Source of the DNA: DASZGL01 sp035938875 | GTDB lineage: Bacteria > Chloroflexota > Dormibacteria > Aeolococcales > Aeolococcaceae | Direction: 5' to 3' | Assembly: GCA_035938875.1 (NCBI GenBank) | Contig: DASZGL010000033.1 | Span: forward strand, 40,216-104,215 | Length of the DNA stretch: 64,000 nucleotides | Part shown: piece after piece, positions 49,831 through 57,152 of the stretch | Numbering within the stretch: position 1 is the stretch's first letter | Layout: every line of letters begins with the position of its first letter | The notes under the pieces: model-generated | Told to the model about the DNA's origin: nothing | The model's database searches: none | Seen by the model: the letters and a program-made list of their open reading frames with translations, nothing else | Program-made: the position numbers and the translations under genes

Positions 49831-50632
49831 CACCGGGGTCGTCACCCGGATCCTTTGCGGCTTCGTCCACGACGAGGTCAACAAGGTGGGTTTCGACCGT
49901 GTCGTGGTGGGGCTCAGCGGCGGCGTCGACTCAGCGTTGACCGCGGCGCTGGCGGCGCGTGCTCTCGGACCGCAGAACGTTGTTCCCGTGCTCATGCCCT
50001 ATCGCACCAGCAACCCCGCGTCGGAGGCCGACGCCCGCGCGATCTGCGAGGCGCTGCGGATCGAACCCGTCGTCGTCGACATCTCCCCTCAGATCGACGC
50101 CTACTTCGAGCGTCACCCGCAGGCGGATCGCGACCGGCGGGGCAACAAGATGGCCCGTGAGCGCATGTCCATCCTCTACGACATGTCCTGGGTGCACCGC
50201 GCGCTGGTGATCGGCACCTCGAACAAGACCGAGCTGCTGCTGGGGTACGGCACCGTCTTCGGCGACCAGGCGCACGCCCTCAACCCCCTCGGCGATCTCT
50301 ACAAGACGCAGGTCTTCGCCATGGCGCGTGCCCTGCAGCTGCCCGAACGCGTCATCGCCAAAGCGCCCAGCGCCGACCTGTGGGAGGGGCAGTCCGACGA
50401 GGAGGACCTGGGCTTCGAGTACGCCGTCGTCGACGTTCTCCTCTACCACCTCGTCGACGAGCGTCGCACGCGCGGTGAGCTGCGCGCCATGGGGTTCGAC
50501 GACGACTTCGTCACCATGGTGGCCCAACGCGTCCGCGACAGCCAGTACAAGCGGCGTCCTCCGCTCATCGCCAAGCTCAGCGCCCGCACCATCGACCGGG
50601 AGTTCCGCTACCCCAGGGACTGGGGTCGGTGA
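49790..50632 (+). CDS. nadE: NAD synthetase, stand-alone synthetase chain
   Basis: Converts deamido-NAD to NAD with ATP. The 280-residue protein has the PP-loop VVGLSGGVDSALTAALAARA, VPVLMPYRTSNPASEADARA, NKMARERMSILYDMSWVHRA, GTSNKTELLLGYGTVFGDQA, HALNPLGDLYKTQVFAMARA and KAPSADLWEGQSDEEDLGFE. ATG 49790 lies 41 bases inside the upstream amidohydrolase gene, so the two halves of a usually fused enzyme are encoded separately but overlapping. The region before the conserved core is short, so this start is plausible. The stop overlaps rsmI. Confidence 0.94.
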   Translation: MSPIASAADALAIDTGVVTRILCGFVHDEVNKVGFDRVVVGLSGGVDSALTAALAARALGPQNVVPVLMPYRTSNPASEADARAICEALRIEPVVVDISPQIDAYFERHPQADRDRRGNKMARERMSILYDMSWVHRALVIGTSNKTELLLGYGTVFGDQAHALNPLGDLYKTQVFAMARALQLPERVIAKAPSADLWEGQSDEEDLGFEYAVVDVLLYHLVDERRTRGELRAMGFDDDFVTMVAQRVRDSQYKRRPPLIAKLSARTIDREFRYPRDWGR

Positions 50633-51297
50633 GCTCGCTGTACGTCGTCGCCACCCCCATCGGCAACCTCGAGGACATCACCCTCCGTGCGCTCCGCGTG
50701 CTCCGCGAGTGCGACACGGTGGTGGCCGAGGACTCGCGGCGCACGCGAGCGCTGCTGACAGCGCACGGCATCAACGTGCGCGTCGTCTCGCTGCCCGCCC
50801 ACGACGAGACCCGCCGCGTCCCCGGGCTGCTCGACCGCCTCGACGCCGGCGAGGTCATCGCCCTGTGCACCGACGGCGGCACGCCCGCGATCAGCGATCC
50901 CGGCGCGGCGTTGGTCCGCGCTGCCTGGCGGTCGGGACATCGCGTTGTTCCCGTGCCCGGTCCCTCGGCGGTGGTGGCGGCGCTGTCGGCGAGCGGATTG
51001 GCCGCCGACCAGTTCTGCTTCCTCGGGTTCCTGCCGCGGACGCCGGGGAAGCTGACCCGGGCGCTCGCCGGCGCGCTGGAGAGCGGCCGCACGCTCGCCT
51101 TCTACGAATCGCCGCAGCGGCTGGCGCGAACCCTCCGCCTGGCGAGCGAGGTCCTCGGCAGCCGCGAGGTGGTCGTCGCCCGCGAGCTGACCAAAGTGCA
51201 CGAGACGTTCCACGTCGGCACAGCGCTCGAGCTGGCCGACGAGTTCGTCGCCAGCCCGCCACGCGGCGAGTGCACCGTCCTGGTGGGTTCCGGATGA
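50629..51297 (+). CDS. rsmI: 16S rRNA (cytidine-1402-2'-O) methyltransferase
   Basis: Tetrapyrrole-methylase-fold enzyme that methylates C1402 of 16S rRNA. The 222-residue protein has SLYVVATPIGNLEDITLRAL, VVAEDSRRTRALLTAHGI, ALCTDGGTPAISDPGAALVR, VVPVPGPSAVVAALSASGL, FLGFLPRT and FYESPQRLARTL, all family motifs. E. coli RsmI is about 286 residues, so the C-terminal extension is missing here, as in shorter homologues. GTG 50629 overlaps nadE; the stop overlaps metG. Confidence 0.93.
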   Translation: MSSLYVVATPIGNLEDITLRALRVLRECDTVVAEDSRRTRALLTAHGINVRVVSLPAHDETRRVPGLLDRLDAGEVIALCTDGGTPAISDPGAALVRAAWRSGHRVVPVPGPSAVVAALSASGLAADQFCFLGFLPRTPGKLTRALAGALESGRTLAFYESPQRLARTLRLASEVLGSREVVVARELTKVHETFHVGTALELADEFVASPPRGECTVLVGSG

Positions 51298-52847
51298 GCA
51301 ACGGCACCGACCCGCGCTTTTACGTGACCGCGGCCATCGACTACGTCAACGGCGACCCGCATCTCGGGCACGTCTACGAAAAGGTCGGCTGCGACGTCCT
51401 GGCTCGGCACCACGCTCTGCGCGGCGCCGAGGTGCGGTTCACCGTCGGCACCGACGAGCACAGCCAGTCGGTGGAGCGCGCGGCCACGGCCCGGGGCCAG
51501 AGCGCCGAGGACTTCTCCGCCGCGCAAGCCGAGGTCTTCCGCGACCTGTACCGCCGGCTCGACATCGCGTACACCGCGTTCGTGCGCACCAGCGGCGACA
51601 GCAACCGGCGGACATCGCTGCGCCTGTGGCGGGCCCTCGCCGACGGTGGCCACATCTACAAGGGGATGTACGCCGCCTGGTTCTGCCCCTCGTGCGAGGC
51701 CTACTACGCGGAGAAGGACCTGGTCGACGGCTGCTGCCCGCTGCATCTGCGGCCGGTGGAATGGGTGGAGGAGGAGAACTGGTTCTTCCGGCTCAGCGCC
51801 TTCCAGCAGCAGCTCCTCGACCATTTCGAGCGCAACCCGAGCTTCCTCACGCCTGAGACGCGCCGCAACGAGATGCTCAACGTCATCCGCGGCGGTCTCG
51901 ACGACATCAGCGTCTCGCGCGCGTTCACCACCTGGGGGATCCCCGTGCCCGACGACCCGAGGCAGGTGATCTACGTCTGGCTCGACGCCCTGCCCGCGTA
52001 CATCACCGGCGTCGGCTACTCCGACGACGCCGACTCCTTCGCCCGGTTCTGGCCCGCCGATGCCCACGTCATTGGCAAGGACATCACCCGCTTCCACACG
52101 ATCATCTGGCCGGCGATGCTGCTGGCCGCCGGATTGCCCCTGCCACGCCGGGTGCACTCCCACGGCTACGTGACCCTGGGCGGGCAGAAGATGAGCAAGA
52201 GCCGGGGCATCTTCATCGACCCAAGCCAACTCATCGACCTCTACGGCAGCGATGCCACGCGGTACGTGCTCATGGCTGAGATCCCCTTCGACCGCGACGG
52301 GGACTTCTCGGTGGAGATCTTCGTCGATCGCTACAACGCCGACCTGGCCAACGACTACGGAAACCTGGTCTCCCGCACGGAGAAGATGGTGCAGCGCTAC
52401 TTCGACTCCCGGGTTCCGTCTCCCGGTCCGCGCGAGGCGCTGGATGACGAGCTGCCGGGGCTTGCGGCCGAAGTCGTCACCAACTATGACGCGGCGATGC
52501 AACGATTCGACATCTCCGGTGCGCTGGCCCAGGTGCGCCGCCTGGTGGGTCGCGCCAACAAGTACATCGAGGAGGCGCAGCCCTGGACTCTGTCGCGCAG
52601 TGAGGATCCCCGCCTGGGAACCGTGTGTCACAACCTGCTCGAGTCGATACGGGTGAGCACGATGCTGCTCTACCCGGTGATACCCCGGGCCGCCGCCGCC
52701 GTCGCCGCTGACATCGGCGTGAGCATCACCGGCGACCTGAGCGCGGCGCTACGTCGCTGGGACGTCCTCGCCGGGGGTGATGGCGTCGGCGTCGGTGACA
52801 TCCTCTTTCCCCGCCTGGATCGTGCCGCAGTCCTCGGCGACGAATGA
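51294..52847 (+). CDS. metG: methionyl-tRNA synthetase
   Basis: Class I synthetase for tRNA-Met. The 517-residue protein has the HIGH-type motif VNGDPHLGHVYEKVGCDVLA, VGTDEHSQSVERAA, a Cys-rich knuckle in the connective domain (FCPSCEAYYAEKDLVDGCCP), KDITRFHTIIWPAMLLAAGL and HGYVTLGGQKMSKSRGIFID with the KMSKS loop. It lacks the C-terminal tRNA-binding domain of the longer bacterial form. metG-tatD-rsmA is a conserved order. Confidence 0.96.
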   Translation: MSNGTDPRFYVTAAIDYVNGDPHLGHVYEKVGCDVLARHHALRGAEVRFTVGTDEHSQSVERAATARGQSAEDFSAAQAEVFRDLYRRLDIAYTAFVRTSGDSNRRTSLRLWRALADGGHIYKGMYAAWFCPSCEAYYAEKDLVDGCCPLHLRPVEWVEEENWFFRLSAFQQQLLDHFERNPSFLTPETRRNEMLNVIRGGLDDISVSRAFTTWGIPVPDDPRQVIYVWLDALPAYITGVGYSDDADSFARFWPADAHVIGKDITRFHTIIWPAMLLAAGLPLPRRVHSHGYVTLGGQKMSKSRGIFIDPSQLIDLYGSDATRYVLMAEIPFDRDGDFSVEIFVDRYNADLANDYGNLVSRTEKMVQRYFDSRVPSPGPREALDDELPGLAAEVVTNYDAAMQRFDISGALAQVRRLVGRANKYIEEAQPWTLSRSEDPRLGTVCHNLLESIRVSTMLLYPVIPRAAAAVAADIGVSITGDLSAALRRWDVLAGGDGVGVGDILFPRLDRAAVLGDE

Positions 52848-53674
52848 CACCCCTGGTCGACACCCACTGCCACCTCGCCCTGCTCGAGGACCGGGGACTC
52901 CTCGACCAGGCGATGGAATCCGCAGCCGAGGCGGGGGTCGAGCAGGTGGTCAGCGTCGGTCTCGATGTGGACGACAGTGACCGAAACCGTCAGCTCGCCG
53001 AGCGGTTCAGCGGCGTCTATTTCACCGTGGGCTGGCACCCCCACAAGCCCGCGCCTCCGGACACGGCCCAGTTGGCCGCGCTCGATGAGCTCCTCCGGCA
53101 CCCGCGTGCCGTCGCCGTCGGTGAGATCGGTCTGGATGCCTACTGGCGCCCCGGCTACCACGACACGCCGCTCGAGGTACAGCGAACCGGTCTGCGGCTG
53201 ATGCTCGAGCTCGCCGCTGCGCACGGCAAGCCCGTGGTGATCCACGACCGCGACGCCCACGCCGAGGTCCTCGATGAGCTGTCCTCGTGGCGGGACCGCG
53301 GCGGTGTCCCCGAGCAGCCGCTCGGCGTCATGCACTGTTTCAGCGGTGACGCGGAAGTGGCCGTTCGTGTTGTCGCCCTGGGCATGCTCTGCTCCTTCGC
53401 CGGGACGGTCACCTTTCCGCGAAGCGACGCCGTCCAGGACGCGGCTCGCACGCTGGACGCCGGCGCCATCGTGGTCGAGACCGATGCACCCTTCCTCGCG
53501 CCGGTGCCCCATCGTGGACGTCCCAACCTTCCCGGCTACGTCGCCGACACCGCGGCGGCGGTGGCCCGGTTGCGTGGCGTTGACGCCGCCTCTTTCGCCG
53601 CACAGACGACGGCGAACGCCCGGCGTCTCTTCAGCCTCCACGATGGCGTCGTCGACGCCGCGGCCACGCATTGA
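52844..53674 (+). CDS. tatD: TatD-family metal-dependent DNase
   Basis: TIM-barrel metal-dependent hydrolase with reported 3'-5' exonuclease activity. The 276-residue protein has metal ligands in LVDTHCHLALLEDRG, FTVGWHPHKP, AVGEIGLDAYWRPG, KPVVIHDRDAHAEVL, GVMHCFSGDAEVAV and VVETDAPFLAPVPHRGRPNL, in the expected order. Start overlaps metG; stop overlaps the TTG start of rsmA. Confidence 0.94.
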   Translation: MTPLVDTHCHLALLEDRGLLDQAMESAAEAGVEQVVSVGLDVDDSDRNRQLAERFSGVYFTVGWHPHKPAPPDTAQLAALDELLRHPRAVAVGEIGLDAYWRPGYHDTPLEVQRTGLRLMLELAAAHGKPVVIHDRDAHAEVLDELSSWRDRGGVPEQPLGVMHCFSGDAEVAVRVVALGMLCSFAGTVTFPRSDAVQDAARTLDAGAIVVETDAPFLAPVPHRGRPNLPGYVADTAAAVARLRGVDAASFAAQTTANARRLFSLHDGVVDAAATH

Positions 53675-54558
53675 GCACGCCGGGGACGTCTCGCGACAGG
53701 GTCCTCGCGCCGAGGCGGCTCGATCTCACCGATCCGCGCACCGCCCGCGCGGTGGCTCGTCGGGCGGGGCTCAGCCTCAAGCGTCGCTACGGACAGCACC
53801 TCCTCGTCGACCGCGACGTCCTCATGGCGATCGTCGACTCGCTCGACTGCCAATCGACGGACGAGGTGTACGAGGTGGGTACCGGTATCGGCACTCTCAC
53901 GGTGGAGCTGAGTGCTCGCGCCAGGCGCGTGATCGGCGTCGAGCTCGACGAGGCCTGCGTTCGGGCGATGCGCGTCACCCTGGCCGGCCGGGACAACGTT
54001 CGCGTCGTCCTCGGCGATGCGCTTCGATACAACGCGTCGGACTTCGGGCTCGGTCCCGGATACCTTGTCGCGGGAAACATCCCGTACACCATCACCGGCG
54101 CGCTGATCAGCCACCTCCTCGAATCCGCCCAACCACCGCTGCGCGCCGTGATACTGGTACAGCGCGAGGTCGCGGCGCGTCTCTGCGCGCCGAGCGGCGA
54201 CTGGAGCCTGGCGACGGTCGCGGTGCGATCCCTGGCGCGGGTGGAGCGGCTCGGCGACGTTGCCCCGGCGTCCTTCGATCCGCCTCCGGCGGTGCACTCC
54301 ACCATCCTGCGACTGCTGCCCGAGCCTCAGCTGCCCGAGGGGGAGCGCGCCGCTGTCATCGCGCTGGCGCGGTCGCTGTTTCAACAGCGGCGCAAGATGT
54401 TGCGCAGCGGCGTGACCAGCGCCCTCGGCGATGAGACCAGGGCACGTGCGGCACTGGCTGCGGCGGGGATCGACCCGCGCCGGCGACCCGGCACACTCGA
54501 GCTCGAAGAATGGCGACGACTGGCGCAGGCCGCCGCCGATACGGACCACGGCAGGTGA
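53671..54558 (+). CDS. rsmA: 16S rRNA adenine-1518/1519 dimethyltransferase (KsgA)
   Basis: Dimethylates two adenines near the 3' end of 16S rRNA. The 295-residue protein has LKRRYGQHLLVDRDVLMAIV, the SAM site DEVYEVGTGIGTLTVELSAR, IGVELDEACV, GDALRYNA, the NIPY motif in LVAGNIPYTITGALISHLLE, and FDPPPAVHSTILRLLP. The start is TTG 53671, overlapping the tatD stop; no ATG or GTG fits better at the N-terminus. The stop overlaps the MFS gene. Confidence 0.94.
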   Translation: MSTPGTSRDRVLAPRRLDLTDPRTARAVARRAGLSLKRRYGQHLLVDRDVLMAIVDSLDCQSTDEVYEVGTGIGTLTVELSARARRVIGVELDEACVRAMRVTLAGRDNVRVVLGDALRYNASDFGLGPGYLVAGNIPYTITGALISHLLESAQPPLRAVILVQREVAARLCAPSGDWSLATVAVRSLARVERLGDVAPASFDPPPAVHSTILRLLPEPQLPEGERAAVIALARSLFQQRRKMLRSGVTSALGDETRARAALAAAGIDPRRRPGTLELEEWRRLAQAAADTDHGR

Positions 54559-55913
54559 GCACCGTCAGCGGTGAGGGAACGCCGGCGCCGCCGGTACACG
54601 CGGCGCGCCCGCTGCTCCCCGACCATCCCGAGGACGCGCGGGGTTTTCGCGCCGTGCTGCGAAAGGGCGATTTCCGTCTGCTCTGGGCGGCGCAGGCGGC
54701 GTGTCAACTCGGCGACAAGTTCCTCATGTTCGCCCTGATCATCGTCGTCTACGACCTGACCAAGCGCAGCTCCACGCAGTCGGCTTTGATGATCGCCTAC
54801 ACGCTGCCGAGCATCGTCTTCAGCGCTCCCGCGGGCGTCTACGCCGACCGGCACGACAAGCGCGGCCTCATGCTCGCCACCAACCTGCTGCGCGGTCTGC
54901 TGGTCCTGCTCATCCCCTTGTGCCAAGCGATCCCTGACCTGCGCGGCCAGGCCTGGCCGTTGCTCATCGTCACCCTGTTGTTCAGCTCGGTCGGTCAGCT
55001 GTTCGCCCCGGCCGAGGCGGCGAGCATTCCCTTCCTCGTCGCCAAGCCGCAGATCATGGCGGCAACGTCGCTGTTCATGACCACGGTCATCATCACCCTG
55101 GTCGTGGGCGTCCCCATGGCGACGCTCAGCCTGCGATTCTTCGGCGACCTGGCGCCGTTCTGGATCGCCAGCGGGCTCTTCGGCGTTGCGACCGTCAGCG
55201 TCTATCGAATGCGTGCACGCCTTCGTGCAGCATCACGCGCCCACGTGCCGAAGCGGCACATCCTGGTCGAACTCCGCGAGGGGGCGAAGATCCTCGGTTC
55301 TGACGCGGGGCTGCGCATCGGGCTGTCGCTGCTCACGCTCTCGCTGGTGGTGGTGTTCACCATGTTCGCGTTGGGTCCGGCGTACATGACGACCGTGCTC
55401 GGCCGCTCACCTGCGGACACCTACCTCGTGCTCATACCTGCGACCGTCGGCCTGGTCGCCATGGCGCTGGTCCTCGGCCAGTTGTCGCACCGGCTGTCGC
55501 GCGCTCACGCCTTGATCTGGTCGATGCTCGCCGCCGGATTGCTGCTGGTGGGCATCGGGCTGATTCCCGGCGCCCTGGACAGGGCCGGCTGGAATGCCGC
55601 GCTGGTGCCCATCGCGGTGTGCCTCTCGACGACCTTCGGCATCGCCCTGGGGGGACTGCTCATTCCCGCCTTCACAGTGCTCCAGGAGAGGACGGATGAG
55701 GACAGCCGCGGCCGGATCTTTGGGGGCATCTTCACCGTGATCAACACCTCGGTGGCCATCCCCCTGCTGCTCGCCGGCGGCCTCGCCGACGCCTTCGGTG
55801 TGGACCGGGTGGTCGCCGGAATGGGTGGGATCCTCGTGGTCTGTGGCCTGGTCACCGCCGGCTGGCTGGGCAGCCGTCTACGGATCCTGGACGAGCATCT
55901 CGTCTCCCACTGA
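54555..55913 (+). CDS. MFS transporter, specificity unknown
   Basis: A 452-residue membrane protein with about 12 hydrophobic helices after a roughly 35-residue cytoplasmic start. The MFS loop motif between helices 2 and 3 is GVYADRHDKRGLMLATNLLR. Other features are FRLLWAAQAACQLGDKFLMF at the first helix and a cytoplasmic central loop (RLRAASRAHVPKRHILVELR). The type resembles enterobactin-exporter-like or macrolide-efflux-like MFS members, but no substrate can be assigned. GTG 54555 overlaps the rsmA stop, so it is probably co-transcribed with metG-tatD-rsmA. Confidence 0.87.
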   Translation: MSTVSGEGTPAPPVHAARPLLPDHPEDARGFRAVLRKGDFRLLWAAQAACQLGDKFLMFALIIVVYDLTKRSSTQSALMIAYTLPSIVFSAPAGVYADRHDKRGLMLATNLLRGLLVLLIPLCQAIPDLRGQAWPLLIVTLLFSSVGQLFAPAEAASIPFLVAKPQIMAATSLFMTTVIITLVVGVPMATLSLRFFGDLAPFWIASGLFGVATVSVYRMRARLRAASRAHVPKRHILVELREGAKILGSDAGLRIGLSLLTLSLVVVFTMFALGPAYMTTVLGRSPADTYLVLIPATVGLVAMALVLGQLSHRLSRAHALIWSMLAAGLLLVGIGLIPGALDRAGWNAALVPIAVCLSTTFGIALGGLLIPAFTVLQERTDEDSRGRIFGGIFTVINTSVAIPLLLAGGLADAFGVDRVVAGMGGILVVCGLVTAGWLGSRLRILDEHLVSH

Positions 55914-56115
55914 CCGAGCCCTGCATCCCGCCCGGCGTGGTCGGAAAGTCGCGAGATGCGCCACCGTGTGACTACTGCAACGGTCGGGTCGCGACTGCGA
56001 CAAGAGCCGATGCGCGCCCGATCGAGTGTCTTTGGCGGGTGGCAGTGTGCGGTCATCGAATAGCGGCTTGCGCCGATGCCCCGCCGGGGCAGGACGAGCC
56101 CGGGGCCAGGAGACC

Positions 56116-56301
56116 ATGCGAGCGATCGTCACCTGCGAGTGCTGCGGTCACCGTCAGACGGTGGCCCGGGCAATCCGCCGTCCCGAGTCCTTCTACCTCG
56201 TCTGCCACGAGTGCGAGCGCAGCCTGCGGGTGGAGGTCACCGCCGAGGACATCCACGCCGCCGAGGCGAGCACTGCACTGACCCCCTCGCGCGTCGGCTG
56301 A
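56116..56301 (+). CDS. small zinc-ribbon protein
   Basis: Not recognised as a known gene. The 61-residue product has two Cys pairs: TCECCGH near the start and LVCHECERSL in the middle, spaced like a zinc ribbon, with a beta-rich segment LRVEVTAEDI after them. ATG 56116 is preceded closely by AGGAGA (56108-56113). The 200 bases between the MFS gene and this one hold no gene I can support. A tRNA gene follows 78 bases downstream. Confidence 0.6.
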   Translation: MRAIVTCECCGHRQTVARAIRRPESFYLVCHECERSLRVEVTAEDIHAAEASTALTPSRVG

Positions 56302-56363
56302 GGGCGCTCGGAGCCCATCGCCGGCCGGCCGGCTGTGTCGCGGGTGGTCGCAAATGGCCCTGC

Positions 56364-56369
56364 TATCAT
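56364..56369 (+). promoter_or_regulatory. -10 element, tRNA-Val promoter
   Basis: TATCAT ends ten bases before the first base of the mature tRNA. No consensus -35 element is seen at 16-18 bases upstream. Confidence 0.45.
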
Positions 56370-56379
56370 CGCGCCCGTG

Positions 56380-56453
56380 GGGCGCATAGCTCAGTTGGTA
56401 CGAGCGCTGCGTTGACATCGCAGAGGTCTCAGGTTCGATCCCTGATGCGCCCA
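56380..56453 (+). tRNA. tRNA-Val (anticodon GAC)
   Basis: A complete cloverleaf of 74 bases: acceptor GGGCGCA (56380-56386) with TGCGCCC (56446-56452) and discriminator A at 56453; D-arm GCTC..GAGC; anticodon stem CTGCG/CGCAG around loop TTGACAT with anticodon GAC at 56414-56416; T-arm TCAGG-TTCGATC-CCTGA. The 3' CCA is not encoded. It reads the GUC/GUU valine codons. Confidence 0.96.
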
Positions 56454-56533
56454 CTCGTCGTAGCGGGCGGAGATCGGGGTCTGTTGGACATCCGCTCGTA
56501 GAAGCGGGCAGAGATCGGCCTGCAGGACATCGG
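56454..56533 (+). repeat. two-copy tandem repeat directly after tRNA-Val
   Basis: Two imperfect direct repeats of about 40 bases start at the first base after the tRNA. Copy one (56454-56494) contains GCGGGCGGAGATCGG and ends TGTTGGACATC; copy two (56495-56533) contains GCGGGCAGAGATCGG and ends TGCAGGACATC. The spacing and the start right at the tRNA end suggest a duplicated sequence or a trace of past integration. No integrase gene is near. Confidence 0.6.
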
Positions 56534-56791
56534 CGCCGGGTGAATCCCGACCGCCTTCGTCGTCACCGGGTGCTGTGCACAAAGTCCGATCGCGGCTGTG
56601 CGCTCCGCGGCGTGCACAGGTTGTGCACAGCGAAGTCGCGCACGGTTGGACTTGCCGCGGCGATGTTGTCCACAGTTTGAACAGCGCCGCGGCACTCCTC
56701 CGTCCACCGCAAGAATTGCCGCATTGGTTAAGTAGAGGTGTTTGACCCATTGACAGGGTATGAAGAAGTCGGCGTAGACTTCTGCCCGCAC
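56534..56791 (+). other. gene-free region with DnaA-box-like sites
   Basis: No coding sequence is supported here. It contains TGTGCACAA (56574-56582, DnaA-box-like TTGTGCACA on the minus strand), TTGTGCACA (56621-56629), TTGTCCACA (56666-56674), and a partial copy GTGCACA (56612-56618). High-GC bacteria use TTGTCCACA as DnaA box. The palindrome TGTGCACA could also be the site of another regulator. The 3' part becomes more AT-rich and leads into a promoter. Confidence 0.45.
56750..56780 (+). promoter_or_regulatory. promoter of the small Cys-rich gene, leaderless
   Basis: Perfect -35 TTGACA (56750-56755), 19-base spacer, -10 TAGACT (56775-56780), then 11 bases to ATG 56792. It has the only full consensus -35 element found before a gene in the window, though the spacer is longer than optimal. 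Confidence 0.5.
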
Positions 56792-57100
56792 ATGAGGGAG
56801 GAGACCTCCGCGCCGACGACTCGCACCATGAGACTGCGTACTTGTGCACGAGTCGGGTGCAACGACGCGGTCCACAAGCCGACAGCGAAGTACTGCAGTG
56901 TACGTTGTTGCTCGCTCGACCCGGTGCGCAACGAGCGCCTGCGCGTCCAGGCACGACGGTCTTCGCGGACAGCGGTACTGCCTTTGGCGAGGCAGCTGTC
57001 GATGCCCTTCTCTGCGTCGGCGAATGCCGAGGCATTCCTCGCACTGCTGTGTGAAGGACGAGAGGACGCACCCTCGGGAATGTCGCGCCTCATCGGTTGA
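56792..57100 (+). CDS. small Cys-rich putative zinc-binding protein
   Basis: Function not recognised. The 102-residue product has a Cys cluster RLRTCARVGCNDAVHKPTAK with YCSVRCCSLDPVRNERLRVQ, of the C-x4-C..C-x3-C type seen in small zinc-binding proteins, then a basic stretch and PLARQLSMPFSASANAEAFL. ATG 56792 is chosen because it follows a good promoter at leaderless spacing; the frame is open back to 56738. It is isolated between tRNA-Val and thrS, next to tandem repeats and DnaA-box-like sites, and its base composition is less GC-rich than its neighbours. Confidence 0.55.
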   Translation: MREETSAPTTRTMRLRTCARVGCNDAVHKPTAKYCSVRCCSLDPVRNERLRVQARRSSRTAVLPLARQLSMPFSASANAEAFLALLCEGREDAPSGMSRLIG

Positions 57101-57138
57101 CCGCCCGCGCGGGTGGGGTTGATCGCTCAGGCCACGGG

Positions 57139-57144
57139 TAGAAT
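57139..57144 (+). promoter_or_regulatory. -10 element of thrS, leaderless arrangement
   Basis: TAGAAT, eight bases before the thrS ATG. TTGATC (57119-57124) is only 14 bases upstream, so the -35 element is poor. There is no T-box leader, since only 52 bases separate the genes. Confidence 0.45.
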
Positions 57145-57152
57145 CCGCGGTC

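Noticed and set aside
56574..56674. Replication origin
   Set aside because: DnaA-box-like sites are present, but there is no dnaA, dnaN or rpmH nearby, no clear AT-rich unwinding element and gene direction does not change. Kept only as a site cluster.
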